In this document: in pieces, positions 16,227 to 24,611 of the stretch
Layout: every line of letters begins with the position of its first letter
Position numbering within the stretch: the first letter of the stretch is position 1
Assembly: GCA_017428115.1 (NCBI GenBank)
Contig: JAFRRK010000089.1
Span: 1 to 32,780 of the forward strand
Direction of reading: 5' to 3'
Length of the DNA: 32,780 nucleotides
From: Bacteroidales bacterium
GTDB lineage: Bacteria > Bacteroidota > Bacteroidia > Bacteroidales > P3
The notes under the pieces: generated by a model
What the model saw: only the letters and a program-made list of their open reading frames with translations
Database searches by the model: none
Told to the model about the DNA's origin: nothing
Program-made: the position numbers and the translations under genes

Positions 16227-19097
16227 CTAGAAGGGGGCAACTATTTTTTGAATGGTTTGGCTGTTGAGGCGAATGATGTAGACTCCGGCAGCTGGCAGCA
16301 TGATGGAGTGTTTTGTGTGGCTGGAGGTTTTGTAGATACAACGGCCAAGAGCATCGTAGACGCTGAGCGGAAGGCCTTCTGCACCGCGTACATATAGGTT
16401 GTGCCCCTCAACATGTATTGTCATTTGGTCGAGCAGGCTAGGACTAATGCCGAGTTCTCCTTCGTCAAAAATGGCGCGTATCAACAGATTGTCTTTGACG
16501 TAGAGTGTTCGGGGATTAGTGGTGTCGTTGTCGCTCCAACGCTCGAAATGAAAGCCTTCGGCTGGGGTGGCGGTGAGGGTTGCCGCCTCGCCATAGCGAT
16601 AGACACCGCCGCCGGTGGCTGTGCCCCACTTACGATTGTTGGTGGAGACGTTAAGGGTGTACTCGTTGGGGTCGACGGGCATGTGGGCACGCAGCATCCA
16701 TGTGGCATGTATTCCTTCGTCGGTCAGCGGATGCCAGTCCTCACCGTCGCTAGAAACCCAGCTGCCATCGTTGTTGCCACACCAGCTGCTGACAGTGGCG
16801 GGTGCACCATCAGATTGGCATCCCATGACCACCCAGAGCGGTTTGCTATGATCTATGTGTATGGGGTCGTTAAGACGTTGCTCTATCCAGCGGTAGCGCG
16901 CTTGACGGTTGAGGTAGAATGTTTGGGTGCTTATCAGGTTCGCCATCCGTGGAGAGTCGCCTTGGTACACGTTGAGGGTGTAGTTGTTTGAGCGTATATT
17001 GTAGAACTTGATGCTCTCGAGGGTGGGATGCCCCACAAGTTGGCTTGTTGGAATACGGATGGCCCAGTAGATTTCATCATCCGTGCCATAGGCGGTTACT
17101 ATGTTGCCGTTGTCGTAATGTAGGGTGTCGGTTCCTAGGTTCTCAAAGCGGGCTGTTAGGTTGCGGTTGGCTGTGACGGTAAGGGTGCGGGGGTTGGAAA
17201 CAGAGCCGTCGTTCCATTTGGTGAACCGGTACCCTTCGTTTGCATTAGCTGTGAGCGTGACACTTTCGCCAAAGGAGATGGGGCTGTCTGCACCCTGCAC
17301 GTTACCACGGGTGGAGTCGTTTACCATAGTCGTTAGGGTGAATACTATGGGTTCGAGGCCGCCAGAAGTGTCGCATGGGTTAGTTATCATAAAGGTGTCT
17401 GCTATGGTGTTGCCAGGTTCATGGCTAATCCAGACCACTCCGTTGGCATTCTCGATAAAGAAACCGCATTCGGTGTCGGATGAACCGTGATGCCAAATGG
17501 CAAGCACTGTGTCGGGGCAGACAGAGAAGGACTGTATGCCGTAGGAGCCATCGTTCAGTTTCATCTCGCCATATGTGGAGCCGGAGGTAGAACTCAATGT
17601 GAGGCTGCCTCCTTCCCAACCGTTGCTGCGACTGTCATAGACGTTGATAGTAAGTACACACATCTCGCTGGCGGAGCAGGCTAGTTGTTGTACGGGCAGG
17701 CGCATGGTATCGTTGCCTTGTACTAAGATGATGTAGCCGAAACGGTCTCTGTTGCTATTGTTGGGCTGTGCGCTGACGGTGCCTGTCACTATTGCGCCAT
17801 TGCCGGTTCCGGTGGTGGGATTGAGCACAAGCCATGTCTCTGTGCATGTGGCTGTCCAGTTGGATGTGTTGTTGAAGAAGCTGGTGATTTCTACATTCTG
17901 TTCTCCGCCTTCGGCTGTGAAGGTAAGGAGGGCAGGGGAGAAGCCGGTGCGTGCCATGGGTTGGACACCGACGATGGCTTGGTTGGAATTGTTGAAGGTG
18001 TTGGAGGTGTTGGTTCCTACCCCTCCACCGCCAGGGTTGAGGGCTCCCATGGCATAGAATCCGTTATAGGAGCCACCCCACCCCCAGTTGATGTGGAAAT
18101 GGTTGCTGCTGTTGTAGCCGTCAAACACAAAGGCATGTCCGGCTGAGTTGTCATAACCAGAGTAGAGGACGGGCCTCCCTGCATCCAACTCTTCTTTGAG
18201 CAACTCTATCCACTCGGCATCAGTAAATGAGCTCTTTTGCACACCGTGGATGGTGCTGTTGTTGTAGCCGAAATAGTTTTGGAGTGCCCTCAGCCCCGAG
18301 GCTCCATACCATCCGCCTACTAGGCTGGCCCCACTGCCGTCGGTTTCGTAGTTCATCTCTACCGCCACGCCAATGTGGTAGCTGAGCTCCGCCACGGCGT
18401 GTATCTGTTGCATGGTGCTGGAGGTGGTGAGTCTGTTGGGCATGTTGTCCCAGTCGTAGTAGGTGCTGTCGAAATTGGCACTCAGTATTCCGTATGTGGT
18501 GTTGTAGCTGTGGCTGCCAGAGCCTTTGATAGGATGGTTCCAATATTTCATCACCTGAGCCATGGCTGTGGCAACACAACCGGCAGGGCATCCCGATGGA
18601 CAGTAGTAATTGTATAGGGGACTTTGGTCCCAGCGGGTGGAAATAAGGGCTGGTACCATATGGCCACTCTTGGGTTGGGTCCAGGTGTTGGAGAGTAGCC
18701 GGCTCCACTCCCGGGCTATATAGTCGGCAAGCATGACATCGTCATTGCGTACCGTACCCGTTGCCAAAGCCTCTATTTCGTGTTCATACTGTTGAAGCCA
18801 AAACCGAGTTTCAGGCCCCATGTCTCCAACTACGTTATCAATGCCATAACCAAGAATTGGGTAAGCTCGGTCGTCGGCAGATACCACTACAAATCCTTCC
18901 GACTGGTTGACATGGATGATGTAGAGGTGTTGGAATGACGATTCTGGAATCAGTTCTACATTGGCTACTTTCGAGGTGACACCTTTCCAGAAGTTTTGTG
19001 CCACACGGAGTGCCGTCTGTGGATTGATAGGGGCTGCCGTCGCGCTGCTCAGTCCTAGCAACATGGCTAAGACAAACGAATATTGTTTTATTTTCAT
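16227..19097 (-). CDS. Secreted C10 (streptopain-like) cysteine protease with type-A T9SS tail
   Basis: The 956-residue multidomain protein has a signal peptide (MKIKQYSFVLAMLLGLSSATAA) and a streptopain-type propeptide (FVVVSADDRAYPILGYG). The C10 catalytic domain has Cys174 in CPAGCVATAMAQVMKYW and His321 in AGHAFVFDGY, followed by HINWGWGG. After it come a BACON-like domain (about 386-472, WLVLNPTTGTG), a domain at about 477-575 seen in other T9SS cargo, two B-repeat-like modules (about 586-652 and 813-878, TLTANANEGYRFTKW and TLTATPAEGFHFERW), a carbohydrate-binding-like region between them and a Por-secretion tail (LSVYDALGRCIYK, GVYIIRL) at about 893-956. It should be exported, activated by proteolysis and anchored or released at the surface. 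Confidence 0.9.
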   Translation of the reverse strand: MKIKQYSFVLAMLLGLSSATAAPINPQTALRVAQNFWKGVTSKVANVELIPESSFQHLYIIHVNQSEGFVVVSADDRAYPILGYGIDNVVGDMGPETRFWLQQYEHEIEALATGTVRNDDVMLADYIAREWSRLLSNTWTQPKSGHMVPALISTRWDQSPLYNYYCPSGCPAGCVATAMAQVMKYWNHPIKGSGSHSYNTTYGILSANFDSTYYDWDNMPNRLTTSSTMQQIHAVAELSYHIGVAVEMNYETDGSGASLVGGWYGASGLRALQNYFGYNNSTIHGVQKSSFTDAEWIELLKEELDAGRPVLYSGYDNSAGHAFVFDGYNSSNHFHINWGWGGSYNGFYAMGALNPGGGGVGTNTSNTFNNSNQAIVGVQPMARTGFSPALLTFTAEGGEQNVEITSFFNNTSNWTATCTETWLVLNPTTGTGNGAIVTGTVSAQPNNSNRDRFGYIILVQGNDTMRLPVQQLACSASEMCVLTINVYDSRSNGWEGGSLTLSSTSGSTYGEMKLNDGSYGIQSFSVCPDTVLAIWHHGSSDTECGFFIENANGVVWISHEPGNTIADTFMITNPCDTSGGLEPIVFTLTTMVNDSTRGNVQGADSPISFGESVTLTANANEGYRFTKWNDGSVSNPRTLTVTANRNLTARFENLGTDTLHYDNGNIVTAYGTDDEIYWAIRIPTSQLVGHPTLESIKFYNIRSNNYTLNVYQGDSPRMANLISTQTFYLNRQARYRWIEQRLNDPIHIDHSKPLWVVMGCQSDGAPATVSSWCGNNDGSWVSSDGEDWHPLTDEGIHATWMLRAHMPVDPNEYTLNVSTNNRKWGTATGGGVYRYGEAATLTATPAEGFHFERWSDNDTTNPRTLYVKDNLLIRAIFDEGELGISPSLLDQMTIHVEGHNLYVRGAEGLPLSVYDALGRCIYKTSSHTKHSIMLPAAGVYIIRLNSQTIQKIVAPF

Positions 19098-19193
19098 CGT
19101 TATGCTGTTATGTGTTTTTTCTCCTTAGTAGAAGGGTTGTTGTCTCTAAATGATTTGAACGCTTTCGTTAAGCCGAATGCTGTTGGTCTTGAG

Positions 19194-19295
19194 GTGGGTT
19201 CTATTAATTGCTCGCAATTGTGGTCTTTAATTCTTATTGGATTCAAAGTGTGTAATTTCAAATTCTCTCATTCTCAAATTCTTGATAGATAGAAG
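19194..19295 (+). repeat. Dispersed ~100-bp repeat, copy A
   Basis: Starts GTGGGTTCTATTAATTGC and ends TCAAATTCTTGATAGATAG plus a few bases. It aligns along its whole length with 25661-25766, with small gaps and roughly 80 percent identity by eye. It has no ORF. It contains a local inverted repeat, AATTGCtcGCAATT. Confidence 0.75.
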
Positions 19296-19465
19296 CTCCC
19301 ATGATTGAGTGCAGTGGCAGGATGAGAAATGTTCGCTAGGCTATCGATTGTGAAACTGTGATTACCAGCGTAATCTATGGTTCTATAGCTATAGCGACTA
19401 AGACTCTCACACCTTTTTAGTTCCTACTTTTTAGTTTATCTTTTGAATTCTGGTTCGAAATAGAA

Positions 19466-19496
19466 AATGGCATACGGGTTATTCCCGCATGCCATT
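19466..19496 (-). terminator. Terminator of the atp gene cluster
   Basis: AATGGCAT (19466-19473) pairs with ATGCCATT (19489-19496); after one A-C mismatch CGGG pairs with CCCG around a TTATT loop. On the - strand the sequence continues TTCTATTTC, a moderate T-tract. It is 40 bp past the atpG stop. Confidence 0.7.
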
Positions 19497-19536
19497 AACC
19501 ATAAAAACTAAGTAAACCATGGAATTGATAATAGCT

Positions 19537-20433
19537 CTACCCTTTAAGTGCTTCAGAACCACTTACAATTTCGATAATCTCGTTGGTGATGGCTGCCTGA
19601 CGTGCCTTGTTGTAGCTAAGACGGAGTTCCTTGAGCAGCTCTGTGGCGTTATCTGTGGCTTTCTGCATGGCATTCATGCGGGCGCCATGTTCTGATGCCA
19701 GCGAGTCGAGAACCACTCGATAGAACTGTGAACGCAGTGTCAAGGGTATTATCTCGGCCAGTATGGACTCTTTTGAGGGCTCGTATATGTAGTCGTTGGC
19801 AGTTTGTTTGATGGCTGTAGTACCCTGACCGCTGGTGGTATTGGGCGTAACGGGCAGGAATTGCTCGGTCATCAATATCTGCACCAATGAGTTTTTAAAT
19901 TGGTTGTATATGAGCTCTACTCGGTCGTATTTTTTGTCGCAGTATTGTTGTAAGATGTCGTCGGCAAGGGTGGCAACGGCATCGAACGAGGCATTGTCCA
20001 GTAGCTGGTCGTAGCTGCCGACGATATTGTCGAATCGTTTGCCAAAATATTCGCTGCAACGCTTGCCGATGGTTATCATGCTCAGTTGTGCAGGCTGTTC
20101 GGCGGTGGCGTTGGAACGGTAGTAGTCGATACGGGCCTGAGCCTGTTTGATAACATTGCTGTTGAAGGCTCCGCATAGACCCTTGTTGGAGGTGACCACC
20201 ACAAGCAGCACATGCTCCAGCTTGCGCACTTCATGGTAGGGGGTCTGCACACCGTCGCCAGTGTCAATGTCTGACACTATTTCGCCCAGCTGGTTGGCAT
20301 AAGGCCTCATACCGATGATGGCGTTTTGCGCACGGCGAAACTTGGCGGCGGATACCATCTTCATGGCTGAGGTAATCTGCTGTGTGGAGCTGACCGAGGC
20401 TATGCGGGTGCGTACTTCTTTAAGATTTGCCAT
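19537..20433 (-). CDS. atpG: ATP synthase F1 subunit gamma
   Basis: The 298-residue central-stalk subunit links rotation of the c-ring to the catalytic head of F1. The N-terminal helix MANLKEVRTRIASVSSTQQITSAMKMVSAAKFRRAQ and the C-terminal helix with RQAAITNEIIEIVSGSEAL are conserved ends that form the coiled coil. The frame opens 54 bp further upstream, but the ATG at complement 20433 gives the standard N-terminus. It is the last gene of the cluster and is followed by a terminator hairpin. Confidence 0.95.
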   Translation of the reverse strand: MANLKEVRTRIASVSSTQQITSAMKMVSAAKFRRAQNAIIGMRPYANQLGEIVSDIDTGDGVQTPYHEVRKLEHVLLVVVTSNKGLCGAFNSNVIKQAQARIDYYRSNATAEQPAQLSMITIGKRCSEYFGKRFDNIVGSYDQLLDNASFDAVATLADDILQQYCDKKYDRVELIYNQFKNSLVQILMTEQFLPVTPNTTSGQGTTAIKQTANDYIYEPSKESILAEIIPLTLRSQFYRVVLDSLASEHGARMNAMQKATDNATELLKELRLSYNKARQAAITNEIIEIVSGSEALKG

Positions 20434-20507
20434 AGGGATAGGTTTTAGCGCATCGACTGTGGGGTGGGGCATTTGCCCCAAACCCACAATCTAGCGTATG
20501 CGTTGTT

Positions 20508-22088
20508 TTATTTAGCGTATTTGCCCGCCATGTCGAGTGCCACTTTCTTGAGGGTTTCGAGGTCTTCGTCGAGCAGCTTGCCCTTGCCCAGATTGTCTAG
20601 GATACCGGGGTGGTTCTGATGCAGGAAGAAGAGATATTCGGTCTCAAAGTTGCGCACTTGCTCTGTGGGCACTTTTTGCAGTAGACCCTTGGTGCCACAA
20701 TAGATGATAGCCACCTGGTCTGCTACGGCCATGGGGGTGTATTGTGGCTGTTTGAGGATTTCGACGTTACGTGCACCCTTGTCTAGCACCGCCTTGGTGG
20801 CGGCATCTAGGTCGGAACCGAATTTGGAGAATGCCTCCAGCTCACGATACTGTGCTTGGTCGAGTTTCAACGTGCCGGCAATCTTTTTCATCGACTTAAT
20901 CTGCGCCTTGCCTCCCACACGCGACACGGAGATACCCACATTGATGGCCGGACGGATGCCTGAGTTGAACAGGTTGGTTTCCAAGAATATCTGTCCGTCG
21001 GTGATGGAGATGACGTTGGTTGGGATGTATGCCGACACATCGCCAGCTTGTGTCTCGATGATGGGCAATGCCGTTAGCGAACCTCCGCCCTTGACCTTGT
21101 CTTTCAGGCAGGCAGGCAGGTCGTTCATCTGGCGTGCAATCTCGTCGCTCTGGATGATGCGGGCGGCACGTTCCAGTAGACGGCTGTGCAGGTAGAACAC
21201 ATCGCCAGGGTATGCCTCACGTCCCGGCGGGCGACGCAGCAGCAACGAGACTTCGCGGTAGGCAACGGCCTGTTTGCTCAAGTCGTCGTATATCACCAAG
21301 GCGTTGCGTCCCGTGTCACGGAAATACTCGCCAATGGCGGCACCGGCAAAGGGTGCGTAGAATTGCATGGCGGCAGGGTCGGAGGCGGTGGCAGCCACTA
21401 CGATAGTGTAGGCCATGGCGCCCTTTTCCTCCAGGTTTTTCACCAAATTGGCAACCGTGGAGCCTTTCTGTCCGCAAGCCACATAGATACAATACACTGG
21501 GTCGCCGGCATCATAGAAGTTCTTCTGGTTGATGATGGTGTCGATGGCAATGGCGGTCTTGCCCGTCTGGCGGTCGCCGATAATCAGCTCGCGCTGACCG
21601 CGACCGATAGGAATCATTGAGTCAATGGCCTTGATACCTGTCTGCAAGGGCTGTTCCACAGGCTGGCGAAATATGACACCGGGAGCCTTGCGCTCAATGG
21701 GCATCTCAAACAGCTCGCCTTCTATGGGGCCTTTTCCGTCGATGGGGTGGCCGATGGTGTTGATGACTCGGCCCACAAGGCCTTCGCCCACCTTGATAGA
21801 GGCGATGCGCTTGGTACGTTTCACCGTGTCGCCTTCATTGATGGTACTTGCCTCGGCCAGCATCACTACACCCACATTGTCCTCTTCAAGGTTCTGCACA
21901 ATACCCTGTTCGCCTGTGGAGAATTCCACCAGCTCGCCCGACTGGGCGTTGTTGAGGCCGTACACACGGGCAATACCGTCTCCGACGGTCAGCACCGTGC
22001 CTACCTCCTCCAGCGCTACGTCGAGGTTGACGTCTGCCAGTTGCTTCTTCAGAATTGCCGATACCTCGGCGGGTTTAATTTCTGACAT
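20508..22088 (-). CDS. atpA: ATP synthase F1 subunit alpha
   Basis: The 526-residue non-catalytic nucleotide-binding subunit of F1. Walker A is GDRQTGKTA at residues 171-179, preceded by GRGQRELII; later [23 protein letters not shown] and the [10 protein letters not shown] segment are diagnostic. The N-terminus ([22 protein letters not shown]) contains the region that contacts the delta subunit. Slightly longer than the E. coli protein. Gap to atpG is 74 bp and to atpH is 47 bp. Confidence 0.97.
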   Translation of the reverse strand: MSEIKPAEVSAILKKQLADVNLDVALEEVGTVLTVGDGIARVYGLNNAQSGELVEFSTGEQGIVQNLEEDNVGVVMLAEASTINEGDTVKRTKRIASIKVGEGLVGRVINTIGHPIDGKGPIEGELFEMPIERKAPGVIFRQPVEQPLQTGIKAIDSMIPIGRGQRELIIGDRQTGKTAIAIDTIINQKNFYDAGDPVYCIYVACGQKGSTVANLVKNLEEKGAMAYTIVVAATASDPAAMQFYAPFAGAAIGEYFRDTGRNALVIYDDLSKQAVAYREVSLLLRRPPGREAYPGDVFYLHSRLLERAARIIQSDEIARQMNDLPACLKDKVKGGGSLTALPIIETQAGDVSAYIPTNVISITDGQIFLETNLFNSGIRPAINVGISVSRVGGKAQIKSMKKIAGTLKLDQAQYRELEAFSKFGSDLDAATKAVLDKGARNVEILKQPQYTPMAVADQVAIIYCGTKGLLQKVPTEQVRNFETEYLFFLHQNHPGILDNLGKGKLLDEDLETLKKVALDMAGKYAK

Positions 22089-22135
22089 ATATTAGTATTT
22101 TATTTTGTTATTTCTTTTTGATAAATCGATGAGGG

Positions 22136-22693
22136 TCACAGCTTGCTCTCGTATACGTTCTCATCAAAGGCGTGCCGCAACCTCATCAAGTGGGTGCTGA
22201 TGCGGGCGTCATACATCCTGTTGTCAAATTCCATTGCCAGCCCTCCTATGATACTGGGGTCCGTCTTCGACACCAGCTCCACCTCTTTGTGGGTGTAATC
22301 GGCTATCACCTTGACAGCCATAGCCCGTGTCGACTCGTCCACAGGCTCTGCCGTAGTGATGTGCGACAGCACAATGCCCCGGCTTTCGCGGTAGAGGTCT
22401 AGATATGCGGCACTGATGCCCTTTAGGTTCACCGAGCGCCTCTTGCGGACCACAAAGTCGATAAAGGCCATGGTGGTCTTGCATACCTTAGCACCAAAGA
22501 TGTCTGCCACTATTGAGGCTTTTTTGGGAGCCTTAATCTCTGGGTTGCGGAACACTACATTCAGCATCCGGTTTTCGCCGCACACAGCGTTCACCAGCCG
22601 CATGTCTTCCGCCACTCGCTCCTGTTCGTGAGTTTCGTCGGCAAGCAGGAAAAGTGCCTTGGCGTAATTGATATTGATTCTATAATCTTGCAT
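22136..22693 (-). CDS. atpH: ATP synthase F1 subunit delta
   Basis: The 185-residue peripheral-stalk subunit joins the top of F1 to the b-subunit stalk. It has the family N-terminus (YRININYAKALFLLADE), FVVRKRRSVNLKGISAAYLDLYRESRG in the middle and a C-terminal DPSIIGGLAMEFDNRMYDARIS motif matching the conserved D-x-x-I-x-G-G pattern. Its position between atpF and atpA confirms the call. Confidence 0.93.
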   Translation of the reverse strand: MQDYRININYAKALFLLADETHEQERVAEDMRLVNAVCGENRMLNVVFRNPEIKAPKKASIVADIFGAKVCKTTMAFIDFVVRKRRSVNLKGISAAYLDLYRESRGIVLSHITTAEPVDESTRAMAVKVIADYTHKEVELVSKTDPSIIGGLAMEFDNRMYDARISTHLMRLRHAFDENVYESKL

Positions 22694-22798
22694 GCTCTGT
22701 AACTTTTAAAACTGAAATGAGAATCGACTACTTTTAAATAATTGAGAATTGAGAATAAAATCAACTTTCAATTAGTATCAGTCTTCATCTTCCAATTT

Positions 22799-23299
22799 TC
22801 AATTCAAGTGTGCGTTTTCTAGCTCTTGCTGTATCAGTTTGTCTGCACGCTGGCGGTCACTCAGTTCCGACTTCATCAACTTCTCGGCTATGTCAATCGA
22901 CAGTGAGGCAATCTGATTCTTCAGTTCGTGCATGGCCTTCAACTTTTCGTAGTTGATGTTCTCGCGGGCATTCTCCACAATGCGGTCGGCCTCCTCGGTG
23001 GCCTTCAAACGGGCATCTTCCACAATCTTTTCACTGGTCAGGCGTGCGTTGCGCAGCATCTCGTCGCGCTCCGCCTTTGCCTCTTTCAGCAGGTCTTCGT
23101 TGTGCGCCACCAGCTGTTTCATCTCCTCGCGTGCCTTCTCGGCAGCGTTCAACGAGTCGGCTATGGCTTTCTCACGATTTTTCAGCGCCTTCAGCAGCAT
23201 GGGCCATCCCCATTTGCCGAGAATGAACACTAGGACGCCAAACGATACCAGCATCCATACGAATGTACCCAGTCCAGGATTAATTAACGGATTATTCAT
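22799..23299 (-). CDS. atpF: ATP synthase F0 subunit b
   Basis: The 166-residue peripheral-stalk subunit. A single N-terminal membrane segment (about residues 9-30, GTFVWMLVSFGVLVFILGKW) is followed by a long charged amphipathic helix rich in Lys, Glu and Ala, the dimeric stalk. The 105-bp gap to atpH contains AATTCTC-type repeat sequence, so it is not tightly packed. Confidence 0.93.
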   Translation of the reverse strand: MNNPLINPGLGTFVWMLVSFGVLVFILGKWGWPMLLKALKNREKAIADSLNAAEKAREEMKQLVAHNEDLLKEAKAERDEMLRNARLTSEKIVEDARLKATEEADRIVENARENINYEKLKAMHELKNQIASLSIDIAEKLMKSELSDRQRADKLIQQELENAHLN

Positions 23300-23350
23300 C
23301 TATTATTGTCTGTTAGTTGTTTCAGTGTGATTTGTTAGCTGATAACAGGA

Positions 23351-23373
23351 TGTTGGCGCCAATCGCGCCAACA
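23351..23373 (-). promoter_or_regulatory. Intercistronic hairpin between atpE and atpF
   Basis: TGTTGGCGC (23351-23359) is an exact reverse complement of GCGCCAACA (23365-23373) around a 5-base loop. No T-run follows on the - strand. A GC-rich hairpin just after the c-subunit gene may protect its mRNA 3' end or reduce read-through, giving more c subunit than b. This is inference. Confidence 0.5.
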
Positions 23374-23395
23374 CCCTATTCTTTCATTGGAGGTC

Positions 23396-23650
23396 TTACT
23401 TGAGGACAACCAGCAAGCAGACAACCACTGCGAAGAAGGCAACACCTTCAACCAGGGCGGCGGCGATAATCATGGTCGAACGGATGTAGCCACCAGCTTC
23501 AGGCTGGCGGGCCATGCCTTCCATGGCGCCCTGACCAATCTTACCAATGCCCAGACCTGCACCAATAGTGGCAAGGCCGGCTCCAACGGCTGCACCGAAA
23601 TAGCCCCAGGCCATCTGTGCGGCAGCTTGTAACAAAATGAGTAATGACAT
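23396..23650 (-). CDS. atpE: ATP synthase F0 subunit c
   Basis: The 84-residue rotor-ring subunit has two membrane helices joined by the conserved polar loop ARQPEA. Helix 1 is glycine-rich (AAVGAGLATIGAGLGIG). Helix 2 has the ion-binding Glu in AAALVEGVAFFAVVV. The residues that co-ordinate Na+ in sodium-type rings (the helix-1 Gln and the Ser/Thr after the Glu) are not present at matching positions, so proton coupling is likelier. It is the first gene of the cluster; no atpB precedes it. Confidence 0.94.
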   Translation of the reverse strand: MSLLILLQAAAQMAWGYFGAAVGAGLATIGAGLGIGKIGQGAMEGMARQPEAGGYIRSTMIIAAALVEGVAFFAVVVCLLVVLK

Positions 23651-23747
23651 AGTTGTGTTTTTTATGTTTATAAATATGTGTATTACCTTGTTTTGTAGTA
23701 ATCTAAGCGCACATTCTCCCCCTCTATAACGTTCTCAAATGAGGAAA

Positions 23748-23778
23748 CAAAAGTAGACATTTTTTTTTATCTACACAA
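23748..23778 (-). promoter_or_regulatory. Promoter of the atpEFHAG cluster
   Basis: On the - strand TTG (complement of 23776-23778), a 20-bp spacer and TACTTTTG (complement of 23748-23755) fit the Bacteroidota consensus. It lies about 98 bp before the atpE ATG and supports transcription starting at atpE rather than from an upstream atpB. Confidence 0.7.
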
Positions 23779-23973
23779 GTTTTTAACACTTAAAAACCAA
23801 AAAAAAATTTTAACACTCTAGGTATCAACCCCTTTATTTTTGCCCTATATGCTGTCTGTCGCTGCCCGATTATCGTCAAGCCCTTTTTTGCTCTCTTTTT
23901 GGCAGTACCGCTGTCCTAGTTTCTCTCCTTACGCTGTTGAAAGACAATCATATTATAGAGGACTTCTATAAAA

Positions 23974-24059
23974 TGCCTCGGAGAGGCAAACTCTCAATAT
24001 CCCTCACTTATAGCGTCGGGTATATCAGGCGAATGCATATCAGCGAGCCGAAGGTACGC
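23974..24059 (+). repeat. Decayed third core of the three-hairpin element
   Basis: TGCCTC-GGA-GAGGCA (23974-23988) and GCGAGCC-GAA-GGTACGC (24043-24059) are stems closed by G-purine-A triloops, as in the two intact copies. Between them CTCAATATCCCTCAC resembles CTCAATAACCCCACAC of the 25455 copy. Terminal inverted repeats are not recognisable, so this is an old or truncated copy. Confidence 0.45.
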
Positions 24060-24107
24060 GTTCTCAAAAAACATATTAATAGAACTCATCTATTCTATAT
24101 AGTGTTG

Positions 24108-24278
24108 GCTCTTATGCAATATATGACTGTTTTTTCAACAGCCTCGAAGAGGCTGAATATTAATAACACCGTACAAGCGAAGCGCAGTGCGGTGGCAAGA
24201 GATACTCTCTATCAGCGTCTCGGAGAGACGCGACATTAAGAATGTTTGATAAAAATCAGTCATTTGTTGTATTAGAGC
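24108..24278 (+). mobile_element. 171-bp three-hairpin element with terminal inverted repeats, copy 1
   Basis: The ends are imperfect inverted repeats of about 28 bp (GCTCTTATGC... at the left, reverse complement GCTCTAATAC... at the right), each with a GACTG-TTTTT inner part. Inside are hairpin 1 (24139-24155, CAGCCTC-GAA-GAGGCTG), hairpin 2 (24167-24174 with 24187-24194) and hairpin 3 (24215-24231, GCGTCTC-GGA-GAGACGC). The 93-bp core matches the copy at 25455-25624 in length and layout. There is no transposase, so it would be non-autonomous. Confidence 0.7.
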
Positions 24279-24321
24279 GATTGTGTTTTTTAGGACCTCT
24301 CCGGGTGTATGAAAAAAACTA

Positions 24322-24347
24322 AAGGAGACACTTTCTGGTGTCTCCTT
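24322..24347 (-). terminator. Terminator of tRNA-Cys
   Basis: AAGGAGACAC (24322-24331) pairs perfectly with GTGTCTCCTT (24338-24347) over 10 bp with a 6-base loop. On the - strand it is followed by TAGTTTTTTTC. It starts 4 bases past the CCA end of the tRNA. Confidence 0.85.
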
Positions 24348-24350
24348 CTT

Positions 24351-24424
24351 TGGAGGTCGCTTCCGGATTTGAACCGGAGTAGCAGGTTTTGCAGACCTGT
24401 GCCTAGCCCCTCGGCCAAACGACC
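24351..24424 (-). tRNA. tRNA-Cys (anticodon GCA)
   Basis: The - strand folds as a tRNA. The acceptor stem is GGTCGTT paired with AGCGACC, the discriminator base is U (as expected for tRNA-Cys) and CCA is encoded. The anticodon stem CAGGT/ACCTG closes the loop CTGCAAA with anticodon GCA (complement of 24390-24392). The T arm is TCCGG-TTCAAAT-CCGGA. It has its own promoter and terminator and stands alone. Confidence 0.95.
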
Positions 24425-24446
24425 CTTTTCGCTCTAAAAGCGGTTG

Positions 24447-24477
24447 CAAAAGTACAAACATTTTCCCAATTGACAAA
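24447..24477 (-). promoter_or_regulatory. Promoter of tRNA-Cys
   Basis: On the - strand TTTG (complement of 24474-24477), a 19-bp spacer and TACTTTTG (complement of 24447-24454) match the Bacteroidota consensus exactly, 22 bp before the first tRNA base. Confidence 0.8.
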
Positions 24478-24611
24478 ATATTTTTTTATATTTTATCTTG
24501 AGTGGTTGTGTATGAGTGTTTTATTTTTCTGTCAATAATACAGGTGGAGGTGCTTTTCAAACTACTTAAATGTGCTGTCTTTGCATTTTTTGACGACTGA
24601 CAGGCGACCCT

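Larger units (their letters stand above)
19098..19536. other. 439-bp intergenic region between atpG and the C10 protease gene
   Basis: Holds a dispersed repeat copy (19194-19295) and the terminator of the atp cluster (19466-19496). I find no TAnnTTTG box in the - orientation upstream of the protease gene, so its promoter is unidentified. No gene is supported here. Confidence 0.6.

Noticed and set aside
24135-24476. 113-codon - strand ORF over tRNA-Cys and the three-hairpin element
   Set aside because: It reads through a tRNA, its promoter and a repeat. Its C-terminal peptide (ending IQPLRGC) recurs in the frame at 25424-25609 only because both are translations of the same repeat.
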